Positions 55,863 through 64,000 of a DNA stretch of 64,000 bases are shown piece after piece. The position numbers were made by a program, and so were the translations under genes. Source of the stretch: Leptospira mtsangambouensis (lineage in GTDB: Bacteria; Spirochaetota; Leptospiria; Leptospirales; Leptospiraceae). The stretch spans positions 124,001 to 188,000 of the forward strand of contig NZ_RQHK01000002.1 in the NCBI RefSeq assembly GCF_004770475.1, written 5' to 3'. The notes beneath the pieces were generated by a model. The model was not told the origin of the DNA, did no database searches, and worked only from the letters and a program-made list of their open reading frames with translations. The first letter of the stretch is position 1; each line of letters opens with the position of its first letter.

Positions 55863-56504
55863 ATGAAACTATTATTCCAGTTTACCTTGGCATTTGCCTT
55901 ATCTTTCAGTTTTTCCTGTAATTTGCACTATTTTTCCATTGCAAACCATGGAACAAAAAATTCAGAAGTCTATGAAAATCTGCAGCAAGGGAAACTTCGT
56001 TTTAATCTTATTCGAAAAGCTGAATCCGGAAAAACAAATTTATATAATTCATCCGCACTCGAATATGAATTATCCAAATCAAAATTATTCAAGTTAAGCC
56101 AAACTACCAAAATAGATTTAACATATACATCCTCTTCGGGAGTGAACGGCGCCGGGATCTCTACAATTCTTTTTCTATTGACACTCGGGATTTTTCCTTC
56201 TTTGGAAGAATCACATTCTTGGGTAACCTTTACTCTTTCCAATAGAGATGATAAAAAACTAATCCGTGATTATACATACCCAATCAAAGGGAGAAGGATC
56301 AACTCCTGGTTAACGATTCCGTTTTATCTTATCCTTCCTATTTTTTCTAAATCCTTTGATGGTGGCATTGAGTATAACACTTCGAGTGCCTCCATTCGTT
56401 TGCTTGTGGATGCATTTGAGACTGATTTTGCAAATGATTGCAAAGAGAATCCAGAGTTATTGGAAAAATTACAATATCTTAGTCGGGAAATGATTGAATT
56501 ATAA
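55863..56504 (+). CDS. Predicted lipoprotein of unknown function
   Basis: A 213-residue protein with a short signal peptide (MKLLFQFTLAFALSFSFSC); Cys19 is the probable lipid site. The mature part has an unusual pair of hydrophobic segments (ISTILFLLTLGIFPSL and INSWLTIPFYLILPIF) that look like membrane-spanning or membrane-inserted stretches. An A+T-rich palindrome with a T-run after the stop may be a weak terminator. Not assigned to a family. Confidence 0.65.
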   Translation: MKLLFQFTLAFALSFSFSCNLHYFSIANHGTKNSEVYENLQQGKLRFNLIRKAESGKTNLYNSSALEYELSKSKLFKLSQTTKIDLTYTSSSGVNGAGISTILFLLTLGIFPSLEESHSWVTFTLSNRDDKKLIRDYTYPIKGRRINSWLTIPFYLILPIFSKSFDGGIEYNTSSASIRLLVDAFETDFANDCKENPELLEKLQYLSREMIEL

Positions 56505-56616
56505 AAAATTAATTTTTTTTTCGATTGTTTTACTTTATTGTAAATAGAGGCGTTTTTCAGCTGTAATCTGTTGTTTTGTTAGTTGACGAATGTTTTGCGC
56601 AATCAATAGTTAGCTG

Positions 56617-57000
56617 GTGAAATTATTTGTATTTCTTTCGTCCATGGTTCTTTTTGTAAATTGTAGCCAACTTGGAAAATCGGGGATTGGTGAAGAGACC
56701 ATTCTTGGTCGAGATATTTACGATGAACTGACAGTATATATCGGGCTTTATATGCAAGATGTTGCAAACGATCGTTTGAATTACTCCCGCAGGTTAAACG
56801 AGGTAACCATCCTATCCCGTTGGCCAGATGGAATGGGGGTAAGTTATCAAAAAAGAGATCTTTCATTTAACAAAAAAAAGGCGAGGTCTTGTATCGCACT
56901 GACTTCAAGTTACCTTCTTGCTTCAAGAGATGCTACGGGAACTTTGCTTTTAGCAACGGGTTGTAAACTCGAACCGGTGGCTCCCAATCCTCTTCCTTAA
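56617..57000 (+). CDS. Small predicted lipoprotein
   Basis: A 127-residue protein starting at a GTG (a GTG because the upstream DNA offers no in-frame ATG). The leader MKLFVFLSSMVLFVNC ends in a spirochaete-like lipobox with Cys16. The mature part is helical and strand mixed and keeps two later cysteines (SCIALTS and ATGCKLE). It may belong to a Leptospira-restricted lipoprotein paralogue family; this is a guess from style only. A weak TTGACG element precedes the start, and a possible A+T-rich terminator follows the stop at 57002-57036. Confidence 0.6.
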   Translation: MKLFVFLSSMVLFVNCSQLGKSGIGEETILGRDIYDELTVYIGLYMQDVANDRLNYSRRLNEVTILSRWPDGMGVSYQKRDLSFNKKKARSCIALTSSYLLASRDATGTLLLATGCKLEPVAPNPLP

Positions 57001-57093
57001 AAAGTAAAATTTAAACTTCAGTTTACTTCTTATTTTTGCAAAAAATACACAACTCTTGCTCTGCGAAAAATTCGTAGATTCCCCTATGCCTGA

Positions 57094-57124
57094 TTGACAA
57101 ATATCAACATGGTTTGTCTATAAA
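57094..57124 (+). promoter_or_regulatory. Promoter with inverted repeat before chemoreceptor gene
   Basis: TTGACA (57094) is a full -35; TATAAA (57119) is a -10 with a 19-base spacer. GACAAA-N11-TTTGTC is an inverted repeat overlapping the promoter, and a third GACAA copy follows at 57130, so the site may be an operator. A nearby hairpin CTGCGAA-AAA-TTCGTAG lies at 57061-57077. Confidence 0.5.
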
Positions 57125-57172
57125 AAATGGACAACCGAGTTGATTCAAATTCCCATCCTTCTAGTTTACGAT

Positions 57173-58918
57173 ATGTTAGTTGAGAAAGATGGGAGAAAAC
57201 AATTGAAAAATGCAAAAGTAAATTTAGTTGAAAATGTTCTTACCGAATCAGATGTCATCATCTCTCGCACCGATGCAAAAGGATTGATTACATATGTGTC
57301 ACCTGACTTCGCAAGAATTTCCGAATATACTGTTGAAGAAATGATCGGGAAACCACATAACATAGTTCGGCATCCTGACATGCCAAAAATTGTGTTCCAA
57401 GAACTTTGGGACTATATTAAGGTAGGACTGCCTTGGACTGGAGCCGTTAAAAATAGAGCAAAATCAGGGAATTACTATTGGGTTGATGCCACAATCACGC
57501 CTATTTTAAACGAAGAAAGAAAGGTCATCGGTTATGTTTCGGTTCGGAAAAAATTGGCTGATGATAAAAAGAAGTATTTTGAAGAGTTATACAAAAAAAT
57601 GGGGAAACAAAAATTTTCTTTTGGGAAAAAAGGAAAAGTTGCAAAAAACCTTAGAACCGTTAAATATTTAGACGTTTTTTTTGTAATTGCGGGTTGCCTT
57701 CCTTTTTTAGGTTTATTTTGTTTTTTATATTCAGATAAACCATTATTATGCGGTAGTTTGTTTATGATGCAAGCATTGATTGCCTCTAGTTTTATCTATT
57801 TATTGTCTCAAAAAAATAAAAAACTACAAAAAGCAACAGAATCGGTTATTTCCGTTTCATCTGGTAGGTTCCAATATCCTGACCATTTTCATAACGATAG
57901 TAGGGATGAAGTCAAAATTATGTTACTCTCAATGAAGAGTATGAGCATTAACCTTTGGGGTATTGTTTCGCAAATCCAAAGGGCAACCCATGTATCCATT
58001 CGAATTTCTGAGGAATTAACTGACCTTACCAATCACTTTTTTACTTCTACCCATTCCATGGCTTCTGGAAGTGAAGAAGCGGCTGCCTGTATGGAAGAGT
58101 TGACTTCTGCTCTCACCAATATCAAACAAATCACAGCAAGCCATTCGGTGATCATGTCTGACATGAGAGATTATATGAATGCTGTGAACCAAAATTTAAA
58201 CGGAACACAGAATGCTTTAAGAGGATTGGATGAACTGTCAGTTCGCTCGACAGAAAAAGCCGATTTAGGAAAACAAAAAATATCAGATTCTTTGGAAGGT
58301 ATTGATGCTATCAAAAAGGTTTCTAGTAAAATTTTAAATATTGTATCCATGATCACAGAAATTGCGGACAGAACCAACTTGCTTTCGTTAAATGCCTCTA
58401 TTGAGGCAGCAAGGGCCGGCCATGTAGGTGCTGGATTTGCTATCGTTGCAAAAGAAATGATGAGTTTGAACGAACAAATTGCAGTGTCAGCTGAAGAAAT
58501 CAAAACTTATGTAGATGAGACATTGTCTGTGATCCAAGAAACTTCGACAAAGGTGAAAGATGCTTCCTTGGAAATTTTTTCAGTTTCCGATTTGTTTTAC
58601 GAAATGAAATCGATTTTAAATAAAGTGGCAGCATCCTTATACCATGACCTTCAAGAATCAAACCGAGTGAAGGTAAAATTAGAGTCTGTCGAGGACCAAG
58701 TCAATCAGATTGACCAATCTGTATTAGAGGCCAATTTGGCTTCCAAACAAATTTCAAGTATTCTTCTTGGGTTATCAGAGCAGGCTCAGGTCATAGCGTT
58801 TAAATCAGAAACTTTACATGAAAAGAGTTCTTTAGTAGTTTCGGAACCTAAAAAAATTATGGATTTAGTCGAACATTACCATACGGGTAGTACGGAAAGT
58901 ATGGAAATAACATCCTGA
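57173..58918 (+). CDS. Methyl-accepting chemotaxis protein with PAS sensor (Aer-like)
   Basis: A roughly 580-residue chemoreceptor. The start has two options: ATG at 57173 (used here) or TTG at 57140. The PAS domain (about residues 25-120) includes [18 protein letters not shown] and [21 protein letters not shown], the Aer-like pattern for redox or oxygen sensing. Two close hydrophobic segments (around residues 165-220) anchor it; no large periplasmic domain is present, so it senses inside the cell. The signalling domain has [22 protein letters not shown] and [11 protein letters not shown]. It likely signals to CheA/CheW for energy taxis. An inverted repeat lies in its promoter. Confidence 0.9.
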   Translation: MLVEKDGRKQLKNAKVNLVENVLTESDVIISRTDAKGLITYVSPDFARISEYTVEEMIGKPHNIVRHPDMPKIVFQELWDYIKVGLPWTGAVKNRAKSGNYYWVDATITPILNEERKVIGYVSVRKKLADDKKKYFEELYKKMGKQKFSFGKKGKVAKNLRTVKYLDVFFVIAGCLPFLGLFCFLYSDKPLLCGSLFMMQALIASSFIYLLSQKNKKLQKATESVISVSSGRFQYPDHFHNDSRDEVKIMLLSMKSMSINLWGIVSQIQRATHVSIRISEELTDLTNHFFTSTHSMASGSEEAAACMEELTSALTNIKQITASHSVIMSDMRDYMNAVNQNLNGTQNALRGLDELSVRSTEKADLGKQKISDSLEGIDAIKKVSSKILNIVSMITEIADRTNLLSLNASIEAARAGHVGAGFAIVAKEMMSLNEQIAVSAEEIKTYVDETLSVIQETSTKVKDASLEIFSVSDLFYEMKSILNKVAASLYHDLQESNRVKVKLESVEDQVNQIDQSVLEANLASKQISSILLGLSEQAQVIAFKSETLHEKSSLVVSEPKKIMDLVEHYHTGSTESMEITS

Positions 58919-58993
58919 AAGATTTTTGATCCGGATTCTATTTTTTTTAAATCCGAAAACCCTAAAGATGGAATGGGAAGATGTCACTTTTTG

Positions 58994-60772
58994 TTAAATA
59001 CGATCGACTAACAAAACTGTGACATCATCAGCAAAATCATTTGTTCCAACATACTCTCTGGCGGCCCGAATGAGATCGTCAGCGGAGTTTTGTGAATCAA
59101 GAGTTTTGGAATTTAAAATTGCCTTTTGGAACAAATCTTCATCATAACGTTTGTTATGGTCTTTTGACATATGTTCGGTAATCCCGTCAGTATACATGAC
59201 CAAACGATTTCCTGGTGCAAATGGAAACTTTTTTTCTTCGTAAAATAGATCGGGGATCAGCCCTAAAATTTTCCCTTTCACATCAAGTTGAATTAAAGGG
59301 GAGTCTTTTTTGTCCAATAAAAATGGGGCATGGTGGCCTGCGTTCGCACAAAGCAGAGTATTATTTTTGAGATCAATGATTCCATAGAATGCAGTGAGAA
59401 AATTTCCAGCTAACTTCCCATACAACATATGGTTCAAAGTTGTTAAAAATAATGAAGGACTATGTTTGATATCTGGTTCAAAATTTTTTAAAACCATATG
59501 GGCCATTGCAGCGAGAACAGCTGCGGAAAGTCCATGTCCAGAAATGTCTGCAATCAATATTGAAAACTTAGAATCTTCTAATTCAGTTACATCATAAAAG
59601 TCACCGCCAACTTGTTCCAGAGGAATGTGTGCCACACCGTAAGAAAGTCCGTTTGAATTTGGAAGAATCGATGGCATAATTTTTTTCATTATGTTCTTTG
59701 CTCGATTCAACTCTTTTCCTGTATCAACAATTTGATGGAATAGTTGTGCGTTTTTGATCGTGCTACTGAGTCTTGCCGCAATATTTGTTAATAAATCTAA
59801 ATCAGAATGTTGAAATGCATACCCAGAAACTTTGTTGTTGATGCTGATGACTCCAAGTAACTCCTCTTGAAAGACGAGCGGTGCCGAGATAAGAGATTTG
59901 GATTCAAATTTATATGGAGCAAGTTTGTTGTATCTAGGATCTAAGTCCAAGTTGTGAATGAGAAGGCTTTCTCTTTTTTCAGCAACCCATCCGGAGACAC
60001 CTGTCCCGTAAGGAACTTTGATTTGGTCATAAGCATCTTCTGGAATTCCTTTTGCAGAAAGAATACTTAATTCTTGTTTGTCGGCATTTGCTAAATAGAT
60101 AGTTCCAGAAGAAGCTCCCAAATATTCTAAAACTCGATTTAGAATCCATTTGCCTAGTTCGTTTAGGCTTTTTTCGGAAACTGATAATTTTTCAAATTCA
60201 TATAATAGAGACAATTCGAGAATTCGTTTGTCCAAACTGTCTTTGGTATTTGCATTTTGTATGGCAGTGGCAGCAACTTCGGAAAGAGAAATTAAATATT
60301 CCAAATCGGAAGCATCAAAGATTCTGTTATTTGTTTTGTTGATAACTTCTAAAGTTCCGATCAGCCTTTCTTCAACAAACAAAGGCACACAAATCAGTGA
60401 CTTTGTTTTGAATCCAGTTCGTTTGTCCATACTTGCATTGAATCTTTGGTCTTGGTAAGCATCTTCTAGGGCGATTGGTTTTTTTTCTCTCGCTACCATA
60501 CCCACAATCCCTTCACCTAACTCTAATCGAGCGTACTGTTGGATGATCTCTCCCTTTTCTCCTAAAGCCACTTCACAATACAAAAATTCTTCATCTTCTA
60601 GAAGAAAGAGCGAACTTGCTTCGGCTTCTAGTAGATCTTTAGAATATAACATAATGAGTGGCAAAAGTTGGTGTAAATCCAGGTTTGCATTCAGAATGGA
60701 AGAAATATGGAGTAGGCTACGAAACTTACTAAGGCTAGTTTGAGGGTCTAACGACATGGACACGGTACCCAT
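58994..60772 (-). CDS. GAF-GAF-SpoIIE PP2C phosphatase
   Basis: A 592-residue cytoplasmic phosphatase. Two GAF domains (about residues 30-175 and 205-345) bind small ligands or form dimers; LGEGIVGMVA and YGTGVSGWVAEK are typical GAF strands. A coiled linker (residues 345-370) leads to the SpoIIE/PP2C domain, with metal ligands in VGGDFYDVTE, IADISGHGLSAAVLA and NDFADDVTVLLVD. It should dephosphorylate STAS-type antagonists. The first Met has a GAGAGAAAA site; an internal Met6 is the alternative. It is convergent with the chemoreceptor gene and runs divergently from nirK. Confidence 0.92.
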   Translation of the reverse strand: MGTVSMSLDPQTSLSKFRSLLHISSILNANLDLHQLLPLIMLYSKDLLEAEASSLFLLEDEEFLYCEVALGEKGEIIQQYARLELGEGIVGMVAREKKPIALEDAYQDQRFNASMDKRTGFKTKSLICVPLFVEERLIGTLEVINKTNNRIFDASDLEYLISLSEVAATAIQNANTKDSLDKRILELSLLYEFEKLSVSEKSLNELGKWILNRVLEYLGASSGTIYLANADKQELSILSAKGIPEDAYDQIKVPYGTGVSGWVAEKRESLLIHNLDLDPRYNKLAPYKFESKSLISAPLVFQEELLGVISINNKVSGYAFQHSDLDLLTNIAARLSSTIKNAQLFHQIVDTGKELNRAKNIMKKIMPSILPNSNGLSYGVAHIPLEQVGGDFYDVTELEDSKFSILIADISGHGLSAAVLAAMAHMVLKNFEPDIKHSPSLFLTTLNHMLYGKLAGNFLTAFYGIIDLKNNTLLCANAGHHAPFLLDKKDSPLIQLDVKGKILGLIPDLFYEEKKFPFAPGNRLVMYTDGITEHMSKDHNKRYDEDLFQKAILNSKTLDSQNSADDLIRAAREYVGTNDFADDVTVLLVDRI

Positions 60773-60902
60773 TTTTCTCTCAGTTTCGAATTCGTCGATT
60801 TAGAAATGCAATTTAGTTTTTCCTTAAAATCAGAAAACAGAGGAAAAAATACTTCTCGATTCTCCATTTTTGTGCATTTTGTAACGTTTTCACTCAGATC
60901 CC

Positions 60903-60916
60903 TTGATTTGTATCAA
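60903..60916 (+). promoter_or_regulatory. FNR/CRP-family box upstream of nirK
   Basis: TTGAT-TTGT-ATCAA is a perfect FNR-type dyad (TTGAT-N4-ATCAA). Its centre (60909.5) is exactly 41.5 bases before the predicted start at 60951, the classic class II activator position. This would give anaerobic or NO-linked control of nirK by an FNR, DNR or NnrR-type protein. Confidence 0.8.
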
Positions 60917-60938
60917 TGAGGTTTGGGTTGACATAATT

Positions 60939-60944
60939 TAGAAT
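60939..60944 (+). promoter_or_regulatory. -10 element for nirK
   Basis: TAGAAT matches TATAAT at five of six positions and predicts a start near 60951. A TTGACA-like hexamer at 60928 is too near to be the -35; the FNR box replaces it. The ATG at 60943 would then be upstream of the start and cannot be used. Confidence 0.6.
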
Positions 60945-60963
60945 GAAACCAGAGGATACGGAC

Positions 60964-62364
60964 ATGCTGACGAAACTACCGAAACCCAAGAACTTCGAGA
61001 TTTATCTTCTCCTTATGATCATAACAAGTTTATTCTCTGTTTGTTCAGGGCAGAAAACAGAAGAGGCAAAACTCACTTATGCGCCTGAAGTGCCACCTCA
61101 TATTGATAGGACAAACGAAGCCAAAGTCATCGTTAATATGGAAACTGTGGAAGTTGTGGGTCGGCTTTCCGATGGAGTCGAATATACGTTTTGGACTTTT
61201 GGTGGATCTGTACCTGGGCCAATGATTCGTGTAAGGGAAGGAGACGAGGTAGAATTTCATTTAAAAAATCATCCTTCCAGTAAAATGCCACATAACATTG
61301 ATTTGCATGCAGTTACTGGACAAGGTGGAGGAGCTGCAGCCTCTCTTACAATTCCAGGGCACGCGTCTAAATTTTCTTTTAAAGCTTTAAATCCAGGATT
61401 GTACATTTACCACTGTGCTACTTCTCCTGTGGGAATGCACATTGCGAACGGAATGTACGGTTTGATTTTTGTTCAACCCAAAGATGATCTCCCTAAAGTA
61501 GACAAAGAATACTATGTTGTACAAAGTGAGTTCTATACCAAAGGTAAAAATGGAGAACCTGGTCTTCAACCGTTTAGCATGGAAAAAGCGATAACCGAAA
61601 TTCCTGATTACGTTGTTTTTAATGGTTCAGTAGGTTCTTTGGTCGAAGACCGAGCCATCACTGCGAAAGTGGGAGAAACTGTGCGATTGTTTGTTGGGAA
61701 CGGTGGCCCTAATTTAGTGTCCTCCTTTCACGTGATTGGAGAAATTTTTGATAATGTTTATACAGAAGGTGGAATACTACCGAATCAAAAAAATGTTCAA
61801 ACCACTCTCATTCCAGCCGGTGGTTCTGCCATTGTTGATTTTAAAGTTGAGGTCCCAGGTACTTTGATTCTTGTTGATCATTCTATTTTTAGAACATTTA
61901 ACAAAGGTTCACTTGGAATGTTGAAAGTCGAAGGAGAACCCAATGCAACTGTATATTCTGGAAAACAGGATGATACAGTTTACCTTCCAGAAGGACCAGC
62001 CATCCAAAGGATGGTAACTGAAGTAAAACCAAAGGTTTCTGCAAAAACTCCAAAAGAAATTTTGGCAAATGGGGAAAGAGTTTATAAATCAGTTTGTGCT
62101 GCTTGTCATATGAAAGAAGGACAAGGAGTCGTTGGTGTCTTCCCACCCCTTGCGAAGTCTGATTATTTAAATGCTGACAAAGCTCGCGCGATCCAAATTT
62201 TGAAAAAAGGGCTTAGTGGTCCAATCACAGTGAATGGACAAAAATATAATAACGTTATGCCTCATTTGGAACTTTCGAATGAAGAGATTGCTAGTGTCCT
62301 AAGTTATGTATACAACCAATGGGGAAACAAAGGAATTATGGTTTCTGAAGCTGAGGTAAAATAA
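60964..62364 (+). CDS. nirK: Copper nitrite reductase with fused cytochrome c domain, lipoprotein
   Basis: A 466-residue enzyme that reduces nitrite to nitric oxide. From the ATG at 60964 (AGAGGA seven bases upstream), a hydrophobic leader ends in LFSVC, a lipobox with Cys27, so it is probably anchored to a membrane from the outside. Type 1 copper ligands are His110, Cys151, His159 and Met164; type 2 ligands are His115, His150 and His306; catalytic Asp113 and His256 are kept. A C-terminal class I cytochrome c carries CAACH (378-382) and a Met432 ligand candidate in NNVMPHLE, so it can receive electrons directly. It heads nirK-nirV-SCO. Confidence 0.95.
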   Translation: MLTKLPKPKNFEIYLLLMIITSLFSVCSGQKTEEAKLTYAPEVPPHIDRTNEAKVIVNMETVEVVGRLSDGVEYTFWTFGGSVPGPMIRVREGDEVEFHLKNHPSSKMPHNIDLHAVTGQGGGAAASLTIPGHASKFSFKALNPGLYIYHCATSPVGMHIANGMYGLIFVQPKDDLPKVDKEYYVVQSEFYTKGKNGEPGLQPFSMEKAITEIPDYVVFNGSVGSLVEDRAITAKVGETVRLFVGNGGPNLVSSFHVIGEIFDNVYTEGGILPNQKNVQTTLIPAGGSAIVDFKVEVPGTLILVDHSIFRTFNKGSLGMLKVEGEPNATVYSGKQDDTVYLPEGPAIQRMVTEVKPKVSAKTPKEILANGERVYKSVCAACHMKEGQGVVGVFPPLAKSDYLNADKARAIQILKKGLSGPITVNGQKYNNVMPHLELSNEEIASVLSYVYNQWGNKGIMVSEAEVK

Positions 62365-62388
62365 GTTCAATACTTATGTAATCAGGCA

Positions 62389-63156
62389 ATGAATCGTTTT
62401 TTTGTTTTTTTAATCCTCATTTTAACCATTTCACTTTCTGCTGAAATGGTTAAAATACCTAGAGGAAGTTTGAAACCGTTTTTAAGGGGAAGCGAATTCA
62501 AGTTAGGTGGACAGATAATCGTAAAGGGTTTTTATTTGGATGAATATCCTGTTACCAAAAAAGAATATTTTGAATTTATCGAAGCCAATCCTGAATGGAA
62601 AAAGGGAAAAGTCTCCCATTTGTTTGCTGATGGTGGGTATTTGGGAGATTGGAAAGAAAAGGTTCCAATAAGCCGCGATTCCAATTCTCCCGTAACTTAT
62701 GTTTCCTGGTTTAGCGCTAATGCATATTGCAGCTGGAAAGGGAAACGTTTGCCTACCGAATCAGAATGGGAGTATGTAGCCAGTATTCCTCCCACTGGGA
62801 AAAATAAAAAAGCTGTCGAATCGGTAATACTAGGTTGGTATGGGGAACAAAAACCAGAATATCTTCCATCTGTAGGTAAATATAAAAATGGTTTGGGAGT
62901 GTATGACCAACATGGAATGATTTGGGAATGGGTATTTGATTTTAATAATACTTCTGTGACTGGTGATTCAAGACAAGATACCGATTTAGAAAGTAATCTT
63001 TTTTGTGGCGGTGGTTCATTAAAGGCTAATGATTTTTCCAATTATGCATCTTACATGCGTTATGGGTATCGTGCTGGATTGAAAGGTTGGTATACAGCCA
63101 AATATTTAGGGTTTAGATGTGCATCAGATATTAAAATAAAGGACAATCCATTATGA
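62389..63156 (+). CDS. nirV: NirV-like formylglycine-generating-enzyme-fold protein
   Basis: A 255-residue exported protein with a signal peptide (MNRFFVFLILILTISLSA) and the SUMF1/FGE fold: YPVTKKEYFEFI, VTYVSWFSANAYCSWKGKRLPTESEWEYVA, the GVYDQHGMIWEWVFDF segment and a closing YLGFRC. The active-site Cys/Ser-Arg-Asn pattern of true formylglycine enzymes is not evident, so it may be non-catalytic. NirV-type proteins follow nirK in Rhodobacter and other nitrite reducers, and this placement supports that name. The exact role (copper or enzyme maturation) is not established. It overlaps the SCO gene by four bases. Confidence 0.85.
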   Translation: MNRFFVFLILILTISLSAEMVKIPRGSLKPFLRGSEFKLGGQIIVKGFYLDEYPVTKKEYFEFIEANPEWKKGKVSHLFADGGYLGDWKEKVPISRDSNSPVTYVSWFSANAYCSWKGKRLPTESEWEYVASIPPTGKNKKAVESVILGWYGEQKPEYLPSVGKYKNGLGVYDQHGMIWEWVFDFNNTSVTGDSRQDTDLESNLFCGGGSLKANDFSNYASYMRYGYRAGLKGWYTAKYLGFRCASDIKIKDNPL

Positions 63157-63773
63157 AATTTCAATCTACTTTTCAATTCATCATCTTTTTTATTTGTTTG
63201 GTTTTTTGTTCCGGCTGTGACGAACAAAATTCAATCAACCATCACCACCATCATGGAGAAGAACATGTGTTGGCTGCAAATGATGCTGCACAAGGCAGTT
63301 TGTTTGATTTAGGTTCCAAGTGGACAACCGAATCAAACAAAACGATCGAATTGAACCAATACCGAGGTTCTCTTTTTATCATTAGTATGTTTTATGCAAC
63401 TTGCCAGTCCATTTGCCCAAGACTTGTGGCTGATATGGAACAATTAGCCAAAAAAATAAAGGAATCAGCTGGCCATGAGCCTCGTATGGTTCTAGTTAGT
63501 TTTGATTCTGAAAAAGACAGTCCAGATGTCCTGAATGCTTATAAAAAGAAAATGAAACTGAACGACAATTGGACTCTTCTATCTGGAAAGGAAACAGACA
63601 TTCGAATGTTATCCGTTGTTCTTGGTATCAATTATAAAAAGATTTCCAATGGAGAATTTAATCATTCGGCAGTTTATAGTTTAGTTTCCAAAGAAGGTTT
63701 TATTGTTTCACGAGTTGAAGGTATAGGATCAAATGCAGATGGTTTAATTTCCCAATACCAAAAATTAAAATAA
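63153..63773 (+). CDS. SCO1/SenC family copper chaperone-like lipoprotein
   Basis: A 206-residue thioredoxin-fold protein of the SCO family that delivers copper to oxidases or NirK, or keeps thiols reduced. A lipobox ends in FCSGC (Cys22, with Cys19 nearby). Copper ligands are the CQSIC pair (C-x3-C) and the His in FNHSAVYSL. An unusual run of five His after the lipobox (NHHHHHGEEH) could hold extra copper in the periplasm. It overlaps the NirV-like gene by four bases, so its job is probably to load NirK copper sites. Confidence 0.92.
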   Translation: MKFQSTFQFIIFFICLVFCSGCDEQNSINHHHHHGEEHVLAANDAAQGSLFDLGSKWTTESNKTIELNQYRGSLFIISMFYATCQSICPRLVADMEQLAKKIKESAGHEPRMVLVSFDSEKDSPDVLNAYKKKMKLNDNWTLLSGKETDIRMLSVVLGINYKKISNGEFNHSAVYSLVSKEGFIVSRVEGIGSNADGLISQYQKLK

Positions 63774-64000
63774 ACCTAAGGTATATATTTTGTTATCTCC
63801 AAACTTTATGCAGATTGTTGTTTCTTTAGGCAACTACTGCAAACTAATGAAAGGGTTTCAACTTTAGAATTGATTTGCTTTTCATTCGCTTGGTTTTATG
63901 AATACCTAAGATTCTAATTTAGTTTAAGGTAGTTGCTATTGTTTTCTATTGATTTGGTTCGTTTGGTTCGAAGTATTTTCGTTTTTGTGATTCTTTTTTC
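63774..64000. other. Gene-free A+T-rich end of window with small repeats
   Basis: No supported gene. Seen are a tandem duplication of TTTGGTTCG (63953-63970) and two interleaved inverted repeats: TAAGGTAT (63778) with ATACCTAA (63902), and GCAACTAC (63830) with GTAGTTGC (63931). No clear terminator follows the SCO gene. The next gene probably starts right of the window. Confidence 0.5.

Noticed and set aside
60943..60963. ATG at 60943 as the nirK start
   Set aside because: It falls within the predicted -10 element (TAGAAT) and has no ribosome site; ATG at 60964 has AGAGGA at a good distance.

Overview
The window is most consistent with a chromosomal segment of a Leptospira-like spirochaete, probably of the free-living (saprophytic) group. 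The DNA looks A+T-rich. TTG and GTG starts are common. Several exported proteins carry loose spirochaete-type lipoboxes (for example LFTESC, LLHSC, FNIQC). The gene set includes the diaminopimelate aminotransferase DapL, a bactofilin, SpoIIE/STAS partner-switching proteins and a lone O-acyltransferase of the MBOAT type. The assignment rests on protein content only; no rRNA or other marker lies in the window. I saw no tRNA, rRNA, CRISPR array, prophage or intact insertion sequence, and no gene-free stretch longer than 300 bases.

Layout. 1-4.4 kb: envelope sugar genes (GT4 glycosyltransferase, GT9 heptosyltransferase-like, DUF4254) with a PQ-loop-like membrane protein. 4.5-11.7 kb: TANGO2/NRDE protein, glyA, a lipoate ligase, a rhomboid protease, an MBL-fold hydrolase and a class A penicillin-binding protein. 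11.7-12.4 kb: a very good sigma-54 promoter with two upstream dyads in front of a small exported protein. 12.4-15.6 kb (minus): sppA, MBOAT acyltransferase, lipoprotein. 15.6-20.1 kb: sugar epimerase, small HTH protein, LOG protein, rpmB, nth and two unknowns. 20.1-27.5 kb (mostly plus): ubiA-like/ubiX, then pyrB, a DUF2203 protein, dapL, two exported unknowns and a CBS/PAS/Fis-type regulator. 27.6-31.5 kb: rho, rpmE, an IscU-like/pentapeptide-repeat fusion with a coupled 62-residue protein, a STAS protein and a lipoprotein. 31.5-41.5 kb (minus): slt, gltA, 7TM-SpoIIE phosphatase, two RNA methyltransferase-type genes, a glycosyltransferase-like protein and FapA. 41.6-47.3 kb (plus): two unknowns, bactofilin, pdxA-like, a membrane protein, a DegT aminotransferase and an unknown. 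47.4-52.9 kb (minus): the complete 2-oxoglutarate dehydrogenase operon sucB-lpd-sucA. 53-57 kb: gamma carbonic anhydrase, a structured repeat and a run of small exported proteins. 57-60.8 kb: PAS-containing chemoreceptor and GAF-GAF-SpoIIE phosphatase. 60.9-63.8 kb: a nitrite-reduction operon, nirK (with a fused cytochrome c domain), a NirV-like protein and an SCO copper chaperone, behind a perfect FNR-type box placed exactly as in a class II activated promoter.

How it fits together. Central metabolism (gltA, sucABlpd, glyA, pyrB, dapL) and translation/termination genes (rpmB, rpmE, rho) are interleaved with envelope biogenesis (GTs, PBP1A, Slt, SppA, bactofilin). Signal transduction is of the partner-switching type: two SpoIIE phosphatases and one STAS protein, with no anti-sigma kinase nearby. 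The regions most worth a second look are the sigma-54-controlled small exported protein at 11.8-12.4 kb, the degenerate IscU-pentapeptide fusion at 29.3 kb, the anaerobic nir operon at 60.9-63.8 kb, the start-codon-sequestering hairpin at 24.65 kb, and the basic-tailed Fis-type protein at 26.3 kb.
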